A stretch of DNA of 64,000 nt from the NCBI GenBank assembly GCA_031549495.1, contig JAVBPS010000007.1:1-64000 (forward strand). Direction: 5' to 3'. This document shows, piece after piece, positions 44,222 to 51,681 of the stretch. The position numbers were made by a program, and so were the translations under genes. Within the stretch, counting starts at the first letter, position 1. Every line of letters begins with the position of its first letter. The notes under the pieces are model-generated. The model saw only the letters and a list, made by a program, of their open reading frames with translations. It did not search any database and had not been told where the DNA came from. This DNA is from JAVBOW01 sp031549495. GTDB taxonomy: Bacteria > Bacteroidota > Bacteroidia > Bacteroidales > Rikenellaceae.

Positions 44222-47200
44222 ATGAGAAAAAAGATTTTATTGATGCTCGGCGCCCTGATGGGGATCGCCTGGGGTGCGGGGGCGCAGGTTTCCCCGGTGA
44301 AGATATGGGAAGGGACCCTCAGGCTGCCCTCGTATGAGTTGGCCGCCCCGGAGTCCGCCCCCATATTCGACTGCGATTGGTCTTACCAGCGCGCCCGCCG
44401 TTCGGTCTACCCCTACGTGCTGAACGACAACATGACCCGCAACCGGAAAGAGGTGGACTACAAGGCGCTCTACCTGGAGAACGAGTATGTCGAACTGTGC
44501 ATCCTGCCCGAGATCGGCGGGCGGTTGTTCTACGCCATCGACAAGACCAACGGCTATGACATCTTCTATCATAACGACGTGGTCAAACCCGCCAACGTGG
44601 GCATGCTCGGCGCCTGGATCTCGGGCGGAGTGGAGTGGAATGTCTTCCACCACCACCGCGCCACTTCCCACACCCCGCTCGACTACAAGCTGGTTGAGAA
44701 TAAGGACGGTAGCAAGACCATCTGGGTGGGTGAGACCGAACTACGCCACCGCATGTCGTGGGCCATCGGCGTGACGCTCCGCCCGGGAAGTTCGGTAATG
44801 GAGATCAGCGGCAGGCTGATCAACTCGACCCGCAACGACAACTCGATGCTCTACTGGTCGAACGTGGCGACGGGTGTGGATGAGAACTACCAGATCATCT
44901 TTCCCCAGAATACCGAATTCGGAACCTTCCACTGCAAGGAGTATTTTTGCCACTGGCCCGTGACGACCGAGGCCTACACCGGCACCGAAGAGTATAAGAA
45001 CGGCATCGAGGCCTCCTGGTGGAAGAACCACCCGGTGGGTAACTCGATCTTCGTGCACGACCTGCAGGACGACTTCATCGCCGGGTACGACCACGGCAGG
45101 AAAGCGGGTACCATGCTGGTCGGCAACCACAACATCATCAAGGGCGGCAAGTTCTGGTCATGGGGCCCCAACTCGGGCTGGGACACGAAGATCCTGACCG
45201 ACAACGCGGGCCACTACATCGAACTGATGGCCGGGGCCTACTCCGACAACCAGCCCGACTACAACTGGTCGTCGCCCTACGAAACCAAGACCTTCTCGCA
45301 ATACTGGTACAGTTTGCGGGATATCGGCGGTGTGAAGAAGGGTTCCCCGCTGGCCGCGCTGAATATGGAACTCACGGGCGGTAAATTGCTTTTGGGGGTG
45401 AACGGGACGGAAAAACTCAGCGGGCTGACCCTGAAGGTGACCAAGGGAGATAAAACGATCTTCTCGGAGACGTTTGACGTTTCACCCGCCAAGGCGTTCG
45501 TCAAAACCGTGCCGGTGGACGCCTCCACCAGCGAATATGACCTGACGGCCACCCTGACCGGAAAGGACGGCAAACAGATGCTCGTTTATACCCCCGTGAA
45601 GAAGGATCCGTCCAAGCCGCTGCCCGCGATCGTGGAGCCGCCGTTGTTGCCTTCGCAGATCGAAAACAGCGAGGAGTGCTACCTGGTCGGGCTGCGCAAC
45701 CTGCAATTCCACAATCCGTTCATCCAACCGACGGATTACTTTATGGAGGTGCTCCGCCGCGATCCGGGCGACACCCGCGCCAACACCCAGATGGGCGTCT
45801 ACTGGAGGCTGAGGGGCGATTATCCCAAGGCCGCCTCCTACCTGCGTGCGGCCATCAGGCGCCAGACCAAGGACTACACCCGCCCGAAGGATTGCGAGGC
45901 GATGTACAACCTCGGCCTGATCCTCAAGGATGAGGGCCGGATCAACGACGCCATCGACACCCTGTACCGCTCGGTATGGAACTACACCTACAATTCGGGT
46001 GCGAACTACCAGTTGGCGCAGATCTACGTGGGCCTGGAAGATCCCTGCATGGCCCTTGAAAGGCTCGACGAGGCGATCACGCGCAACGGCGACAACCTCA
46101 GCGCGCTTAACCTGAAGTGCTCGGTGCTGCGGTCGCTGGGTAAAAAGGAGGAGGCCCGCGCCTGCATCGACCGCGTGCTGGCCTTCGATCCGGTCAACGC
46201 CTACGCAACGTGCGAGGCCTCTCTGTTGTCCGGCGACGGATCCGCGCTGCGAATGCTGATGCGCGACAATACCGAATCGTACCTCGAACTTGCCATCGCT
46301 TACCTGCACAACGGCTTCGGGGAGCAGGCCCTCACCCTGCTGAACTACATCGACGGCGTGCAGCCCTATCCGACGGTCAAGATGTGGCTCGGTTACCTGG
46401 CCGATAAGGCCGGCGACAAGTGCCGGGCGGCGGATTATTACAAGGCCGCCCTGGCCCTGCCCGTCGACTATTGCAACCCGTTCCGCCTGGAGACCGTTCC
46501 CGTGCTCGAAAAGGGCTTCGAATACGCCCCCGGAAGCGACAAACTCCACTACTACCTCGGCAACCTGTTCTACGACAAGCAACCCGGGCGCGCGGTGACC
46601 GAATGGAAAAAATGTGTGCAGATCAACCCCTCCTTCGCCATGGCATGGCGCAATTTGGGCTGGTCGGACTGGAAATATTACCGGAACTACCCGCAGGCCG
46701 CTTCTTACTACCGCAAGGCGATCGACCTGGCCCCGCAGAACGTCCTGCTGCTGGAGGAGGCCGACCAGGTCTTCGCAGCCAACGGGGAGGATGTGAAGAC
46801 GCGTTACGAACTGCTCCGGAGCCGCCACGAGGTGTGCGTGAAGCGCTACTACCCGCTCGCCGCGGAGGTGATCACCGGAACGATGGTCGGGGATTACGAT
46901 TACGTGCTCGGTTTGCTGCGCAACTGTTACTTCCCCACCCGCGAGGGCGTGGCCAGTTTCCACGACGTCTACGTCGACGCGCTGCTGCTGGCCGGAAAAC
47001 AGAAACTCTCCGAGGGCAAGGCCAAAGAGGCGATCGCGCTCTATGAGGAGGCGTTCAGATACCCCGAGAACCACCAGGTCTTCTACGTCGATACCCGTGT
47101 GCCGAGGGACGCCCAGATATACTGGATGATCGCCGACGCCTACGAGCAGTCGGGCAACCGTTCCAAGGCGCAGCTCAATTACAAAAAGGCCGCCGAAGTG

Positions 47201-47521
47201 AACGTTAAAAAGACCGATTACCGCTACTGGCAGGCCCTCGCGCTCCGGAAACTCGGCAAAAAGGCCGAGGCCGACGCGCTGTTCAGGGCGCTGGTCGACG
47301 CGGGTAAAGCCCGTATGGTCGACCATGTGATCAGTTTCTACGGCGCGGAGGGCACCACCGGCGACAGCGTTGAGTCGGTCAACACGAAGGCTTACTACAC
47401 CCTCGGCCTGGGCGAACTCGGGCTGGGCAATAAGGCGGAAGCGGCCAGGTGCTTCGAAAAATCGGTCGGGCTGAATCCCTACAACCTCTGGTCGAAGGAG
47501 ATGCTCTCCCAAACGAATTGA
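44222..47521 (+). CDS. DUF5107-TPR secreted protein (PUL-B paralogue)
   Basis: The 1099-residue protein has a signal peptide (GAGAQ) and the same two-part layout as the protein at 11168. An N-terminal DUF5107 beta-sandwich domain carries YLENEYVELCILPEIGGRLF, GGVEWNVFHHHR, ELRHRMSWAIG and NSIFVHDLQDDF. C-terminal TPR-like repeats begin near 520 (MYNLGLILKDEGR, YYLGNLFYDKQPG, AWRNLGWSDW). Conservation is very high in the beta-sandwich, including invariant Trp, His and Asp residues that could be catalytic. The gene is 17 bp upstream of the last BNR gene. It is likely a core enzyme or scaffold of both PULs; the reaction is not known to me. Confidence 0.85.
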   Translation: MRKKILLMLGALMGIAWGAGAQVSPVKIWEGTLRLPSYELAAPESAPIFDCDWSYQRARRSVYPYVLNDNMTRNRKEVDYKALYLENEYVELCILPEIGGRLFYAIDKTNGYDIFYHNDVVKPANVGMLGAWISGGVEWNVFHHHRATSHTPLDYKLVENKDGSKTIWVGETELRHRMSWAIGVTLRPGSSVMEISGRLINSTRNDNSMLYWSNVATGVDENYQIIFPQNTEFGTFHCKEYFCHWPVTTEAYTGTEEYKNGIEASWWKNHPVGNSIFVHDLQDDFIAGYDHGRKAGTMLVGNHNIIKGGKFWSWGPNSGWDTKILTDNAGHYIELMAGAYSDNQPDYNWSSPYETKTFSQYWYSLRDIGGVKKGSPLAALNMELTGGKLLLGVNGTEKLSGLTLKVTKGDKTIFSETFDVSPAKAFVKTVPVDASTSEYDLTATLTGKDGKQMLVYTPVKKDPSKPLPAIVEPPLLPSQIENSEECYLVGLRNLQFHNPFIQPTDYFMEVLRRDPGDTRANTQMGVYWRLRGDYPKAASYLRAAIRRQTKDYTRPKDCEAMYNLGLILKDEGRINDAIDTLYRSVWNYTYNSGANYQLAQIYVGLEDPCMALERLDEAITRNGDNLSALNLKCSVLRSLGKKEEARACIDRVLAFDPVNAYATCEASLLSGDGSALRMLMRDNTESYLELAIAYLHNGFGEQALTLLNYIDGVQPYPTVKMWLGYLADKAGDKCRAADYYKAALALPVDYCNPFRLETVPVLEKGFEYAPGSDKLHYYLGNLFYDKQPGRAVTEWKKCVQINPSFAMAWRNLGWSDWKYYRNYPQAASYYRKAIDLAPQNVLLLEEADQVFAANGEDVKTRYELLRSRHEVCVKRYYPLAAEVITGTMVGDYDYVLGLLRNCYFPTREGVASFHDVYVDALLLAGKQKLSEGKAKEAIALYEEAFRYPENHQVFYVDTRVPRDAQIYWMIADAYEQSGNRSKAQLNYKKAAEVNVKKTDYRYWQALALRKLGKKAEADALFRALVDAGKARMVDHVISFYGAEGTTGDSVESVNTKAYYTLGLGELGLGNKAEAARCFEKSVGLNPYNLWSKEMLSQTN

Positions 47522-47538
47522 TTAAATACATGCTTACA

Positions 47539-49335
47539 ATGAAAAAACTGATAACACTGACCGTCCTGTTCATGATGGGCGGAGCGATAACGGGATGCTG
47601 TTCCCCAAGCGCAGGCAGCGACGAATGCACCGTCCGTATATCGTGGGACAACGCGACCTACCAAGAGATGACCGAAGTGAACGTCCCCGACGCCGGTTTC
47701 GTGGAGAAGAACCTCTACTACCCGCGCATCAAACGGCTGGCGAACGGAATGCTTTTCATGTCGTTCAATAACCACCACTACGGCTGGAACGTCTACGTGC
47801 GCCACAGCGAGGACAACGGTAAAACGTGGAGCGACGCCCGCCTGCTCCGGGAGAACCATAAGGAGGTCTCCTCGGTGGGCTCCGATGACAAGGTGTTCGT
47901 CAACTCCGATTTCATCCAGCTCCGGGACGGGCGCATCCTGCTCGCCTACCAGTGGCGCTACAAGCTCGGCTACGGCGACATTCCCAATACCAACAACAAC
48001 TGCGGCATCGAGATCATGCTGAGCGAGGACAACGGGTTGACCTTCAGTGAGCCGAGGGAGGTCTACCGCGGCCGCTGCTGGGAGCCGGCCATGCTGCAAC
48101 TCCCCTCGGGCGAGATCCAGATGTACATTACATCGAGCCAGGACGTGGTCGACAATGTGTCCTACCCGCGCACCATCGTCATCCGCTCGTTCGACGGCGG
48201 TAAAACGTGGCAGGACAAGGTGCTCTGCACCTGGCTCGACAACGAGGCCATTTCGCGCACGATCGACGACCGTTACGCCTTCGACGGCATGCCCTCCGGC
48301 GTGTGGCTCGACGATAACAACGGCATCGCCGTCCCGCTCGAAGTCTGGCACAGCAAATTCGTCGTCGACCAGACCCCCATCGTGGTCAAGACCCCTGCCG
48401 GGGAGAACTGGCGCATCGACCAGCAGAAGATCCTCGACGAAGGAGGTCCCGACTACCCCTACAAGAAGCAGATCAACAAGGATCTGTGGGGCTACGGACC
48501 CTACTCGACCAAACTCGGTACGGGCGAAATGGTGGTGCTCTGCAACGGGACGTACAAAGGCGAAGAGGGCATCTGGACGCTCATCGGCGACAAGAAAGCC
48601 GATAATTTCCGCTTCGCCACCTCGCCCTTCACCGGCTACTGGGGTTCGATCGATTTCATCGGGAACAACGAAGTGATCGCCACGGGTACGGTACGGTACA
48701 ACAAGGACGGCGAGGAGCGCGGCAAGGTGCGCGTGATGAAAGGCCGGCTGAACTACGCCAAGACCGTCGCCAAGGGCGACCGGGCGATGACCCCGATCCG
48801 CCAGTTCGACCGCAACGCCAACGACTGCTGGTTTCTGGGCAAGACGACCCCCTCGGCCGTGTTCACCGATTTCGGCTATACCGACGCCGTGTTCCAGTTC
48901 TGTACCTACCTGTTCGACGACTCCCTGTCGGCCTTCACCACCGAGAACTCGGACGCTTCGGTGCTGCTGCTCAACCGCACCGGATCGAAGGGTGACTCGC
49001 GCAGCTACAAGATCGCGGTCAACGCCGACGGCAAATACACCGTCTACAAGGAGGAGCGCTATTCGTGGGTGCTGGTCGATAAGGGAACCACCCCGGATCT
49101 CGAAGTGGTGGGTACGGTCAATGACGACGGGGACACCGACCTGGGCTTCGCCGCCAAAGTTTCGGTGCCCTGGGACCTGCTGGGTGGCAAACCCGCCCCC
49201 GGAGATCGTTTTCGCGCCCACCTCAGGCATTGCTACAAGGCCCGCTCGACCGAAAAACCGCTGTCGACCTTGGAATACATGGCCGGCGAAAGCAGCGATT
49301 ACCCGCAGGAGTGGCTGGAAGTTAAACTGAAGTAG
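47539..49335 (+). CDS. BNR/Asp-box beta-propeller lipoprotein (PUL-B, last gene)
   Basis: ATG 47539 gives 598 residues beginning with a lipoprotein signal (ITGCC); ATG 47530 is three codons upstream. The propeller carries YPRIKRLANG, Asp-boxes SEDNGKTWSD, SEDNGLTFSE and SFDGGKTWQD, and CWEPAMLQLPSGEIQ. The C-terminal domain (from about 420) is CBM9-like but the most diverged of the four paralogues. A strong terminator follows 21 bp after the stop. Function is unknown within the sialidase/GH93-like fold group. Confidence 0.8.
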   Translation: MKKLITLTVLFMMGGAITGCCSPSAGSDECTVRISWDNATYQEMTEVNVPDAGFVEKNLYYPRIKRLANGMLFMSFNNHHYGWNVYVRHSEDNGKTWSDARLLRENHKEVSSVGSDDKVFVNSDFIQLRDGRILLAYQWRYKLGYGDIPNTNNNCGIEIMLSEDNGLTFSEPREVYRGRCWEPAMLQLPSGEIQMYITSSQDVVDNVSYPRTIVIRSFDGGKTWQDKVLCTWLDNEAISRTIDDRYAFDGMPSGVWLDDNNGIAVPLEVWHSKFVVDQTPIVVKTPAGENWRIDQQKILDEGGPDYPYKKQINKDLWGYGPYSTKLGTGEMVVLCNGTYKGEEGIWTLIGDKKADNFRFATSPFTGYWGSIDFIGNNEVIATGTVRYNKDGEERGKVRVMKGRLNYAKTVAKGDRAMTPIRQFDRNANDCWFLGKTTPSAVFTDFGYTDAVFQFCTYLFDDSLSAFTTENSDASVLLLNRTGSKGDSRSYKIAVNADGKYTVYKEERYSWVLVDKGTTPDLEVVGTVNDDGDTDLGFAAKVSVPWDLLGGKPAPGDRFRAHLRHCYKARSTEKPLSTLEYMAGESSDYPQEWLEVKLK

Positions 49336-49356
49336 CCGTTCAGGGGATTACATGAA

Positions 49357-49398
49357 GGGAGGTCGCTATGAACATAGCGACCTCCCTAACGTTTTTTT
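49357..49398 (+). terminator. Intrinsic terminator of the PUL-B operon
   Basis: GGGAGGTCGCTAT (49357-49369) pairs perfectly with 49374-49386 around a 4-base loop, followed by seven T's at 49392-49398. It lies just after the final BNR gene and is a textbook Rho-independent terminator. Confidence 0.9.
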
Positions 49399-49466
49399 AA
49401 TGCCTAATCCTGTAACCTTATTGGTAATGATGCCAAAGAGACAACGATCGCCGGGTTGTGTACAGA

Positions 49467-49727
49467 TTGTGTGCAAATGGAAAAGCAAGAGGGTTATGAC
49501 AACCGTCATAACCCTCTGATTTCCTTAGTGACACCATCAGGACTCAAACCTGAAACCTTCTGATCCGTAGTCAAACGAGTTGGAGTTTCCGTGATTTTCG
49601 CTGGGTTTCGTTATGCTTATAAGATCTTTAAAATCAATGATAAACATAAAAACATTTTTCTTCTTGTTTCGCTGTTTATCTCCGAATCTCCGTATTTGTG
49701 TGCAAATTGTGTGTGCAACTTTTTCGG
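49467..49727. repeat. 261-bp direct repeat, copy 2 (tRNA-3'-end-like plus hairpin)
   Basis: This segment matches 7574-7834 over its full length in the same orientation, including the T-arm-like stem, GACTACGGATCAGAAGG on the minus strand and GTGTGCAAATTGTGTGTGC at the far end. Its hairpin (49488-49500 with 49505-49517) can terminate the minus-strand PUL-C operon, which ends at 49879. The remaining 150 bp to that gene hold nothing recognised. The 543-bp gap 49336-49878 is therefore terminator, repeat and an AT-rich stretch. Confidence 0.7.
49488..49517 (-). terminator. Hairpin terminator at the end of PUL-C
   Basis: A 13-bp perfect stem AGAGGGTTATGAC with the 4-base loop AACC is the same hairpin as at 7595. 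On the minus strand it is followed by TGCTTTTCC, a weak U-tract. It lies about 360 bp downstream of the last PUL-C gene. Confidence 0.5.
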
Positions 49728-49878
49728 GTCGGTATTTTTGCCCTGCGTCCTTTTATCGAAAATTTATCGGGGGCATCTGATGGGTCTTATCTCCAAATTA
49801 GCTGTTTCCCTGTCGGCGCAACAGTCTTTCGGTATCCTGTTTGAAACATCTGACTGGACGACTTGATTTTACAGAAGG

Positions 49879-51663
49879 TTATTTGCGCCTTCTTTCGACA
49901 GCCGGTTTTGTTTCTTCGGAGCTGGTCTCCAGGATATTCCAATCCCCCGACCAATAGGCCTTTTCCAGCAGGGCCAGTTTCGCCGTCTGGCCGCGCTGCA
50001 TGAGCAGGTGTTGCAGGTCGCGGTAGAGGTAATATTGCAGCCAGTAGCCTTTATGGTACTTCTCATGGATCGACAGGGGTTGCATCAACTTGGCGTACCA
50101 TCCCGTGGGGTAACCCAGCGCTTCGGCCTTCGCTACGGCCTGCCCGGCTTTCGCCCACATGTCGGTGGCCATGCGCTGCATCAGGGCGGTGTAATCGTCA
50201 TAGGTGAACTGCGACACGTCGATCAGCTCGCACCGGTCATCCAGCCCCAGGGCCTGCAGGTCGACGACCGTTTCGAAGACGTGGTCACCGTCCAGGTCAT
50301 ACTCGAGTTTGTCGAAAAAACCGTTGTCGTTGCTGTCCGTGTAGCGTACGGTCGCGAATTTCTCGGGATCCATGGCCTGGAAACGGCGATCCCAACCCTG
50401 GTACCAACGGGTGTTCTGGTCGATGCGCCAGATCCCTTTTTCGGCGCCGTGCAGGTGTAGGCGGCCGTCGAAGCGGCCGATGTAGAGTTTGCCGCCCCCC
50501 GAGCAGTCGGCATCCCACTCGCCGCGGTCGCCTGCCGGGTCGCTCTGGCTGTGGTTGTCGAAGCCGCCCTTGTTCTTGCCCACCTTGAACGGGTCGAGGT
50601 CGTAGCAGAATTCCACCCGCTCCCAGCGGTTGCAGTCGTCGTCCTCATCGAAGACGAACCAGGCGCGCGTCCATTCGCCTTTTTTGAAGATCAATTTCTG
50701 CGCCTGGTCGTGGTCGGGATAGATCAGCTCCGTCAGTTGCCGGAAGCGGGGATCGATGAAGAACTTGTCCGCCTCGGGCAATCCGCGCATGTTGCGCAGC
50801 GGGTGCACCTGATCCATGTAGTCGAAGCCCGGCCCCCCGAGGCCGAGGGTGAAATCGAAGTCGAACTCGCCGCCGGGACGGTTGTCGTTGTCCAGGTCGA
50901 CGGCGATCGACACCCAGTCGATACGCCCGGTGAGCTGCATATTCTCATAGACGTTGGGCAACGACTTGTCTTTCAGCCGGGCGGGCGAATCGAGCAGGCG
51001 GATGGCCATCTCGCTCAATCCGTCGTTGTCCGGGTCGTAGAACAGGAACGGATTTTCCCAGTTCAGGCGCAGGTCGCCGATGTTGTCCGTGGAGGCGTGC
51101 ATCTTCAGAAAGGCCGTGCGCCCGCTGTAATCGGTGAAGTAATCGCACAGGCCGGTACGCTCCCAGCACTCGAGCGTGAAGGTATTCCAGTCGATGTAGT
51201 TGAACACGTTGTCGCGGTCGGCGTCGAGCACGATCATGTAGTGCCCGACGGGCCATACGGCGTCGCTTTTTTTCTGCGGATATTCGGCGATCAGTTGCAG
51301 ATCCGCTTTACCGTCGCCGTCCGTGTCGGCCCACTTGATGACCAGGTCATACTGTCCCGTCTTGTAGCGGTCGATGAGCAGGCAGTCGTTGACCATGTCG
51401 CCCTCCGTGTCGCCGGGTTTCATATTGCCGTCGTCGTCGAGCCACAATACGGGCCGGTCGCCCCAGGTGACGCTTTTGATGGCGTCGGGGCGGCCGTCGC
51501 CGTTCAGGTCGAGGTACTCGGGCTTAAACCCCGGCGGGGGAGGGGGCAGGCGGAAAGAGCTGATCTGCAGCCCCACGTTCCAGTATTGCCCTTCGGGGGC
51601 GGCGGCCCTGGCGCCGGGCAAGGCGGCAGCCGAGGCCAGCAGGATGATAATAAATCGTTTCAT
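49879..51663 (-). CDS. Secreted protein with many Asp-rich calcium-binding-like loops
   Basis: The 594-residue protein has a type I signal (PGARA). It carries at least seven Asp/Asn-rich loops of dockerin/EF-hand or VCBS type: DLNGDGRPD near 52, DTDGDGKAD, DADRDN, DPDNDGLSE, DLDNDNRPGGEFDFD, DSNDNGFFDKLEYD and DLDGDHVFE. The C-terminal 120 residues are helical (MATDMWAKAGQAVAKAEALG, LLMQRGQTAKLALLEKAYW). The Asp loops probably bind calcium and hold a beta-propeller or beta-roll together. No catalytic motif is recognised. It is the last gene of PUL-C and could be a glycan-binding protein or a lyase/hydrolase of unknown type. Confidence 0.65.
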   Translation of the reverse strand: MKRFIIILLASAAALPGARAAAPEGQYWNVGLQISSFRLPPPPPGFKPEYLDLNGDGRPDAIKSVTWGDRPVLWLDDDGNMKPGDTEGDMVNDCLLIDRYKTGQYDLVIKWADTDGDGKADLQLIAEYPQKKSDAVWPVGHYMIVLDADRDNVFNYIDWNTFTLECWERTGLCDYFTDYSGRTAFLKMHASTDNIGDLRLNWENPFLFYDPDNDGLSEMAIRLLDSPARLKDKSLPNVYENMQLTGRIDWVSIAVDLDNDNRPGGEFDFDFTLGLGGPGFDYMDQVHPLRNMRGLPEADKFFIDPRFRQLTELIYPDHDQAQKLIFKKGEWTRAWFVFDEDDDCNRWERVEFCYDLDPFKVGKNKGGFDNHSQSDPAGDRGEWDADCSGGGKLYIGRFDGRLHLHGAEKGIWRIDQNTRWYQGWDRRFQAMDPEKFATVRYTDSNDNGFFDKLEYDLDGDHVFETVVDLQALGLDDRCELIDVSQFTYDDYTALMQRMATDMWAKAGQAVAKAEALGYPTGWYAKLMQPLSIHEKYHKGYWLQYYLYRDLQHLLMQRGQTAKLALLEKAYWSGDWNILETSSEETKPAVERRRK

Positions 51664-51681
51664 GATCCGGGTTTTATACGG

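Noticed and set aside
49591..49866. A 91-codon plus-strand frame after PUL-B
   Set aside because: It begins inside the direct repeat and has no start context or homology; the matching region in repeat copy 1 does not preserve it.
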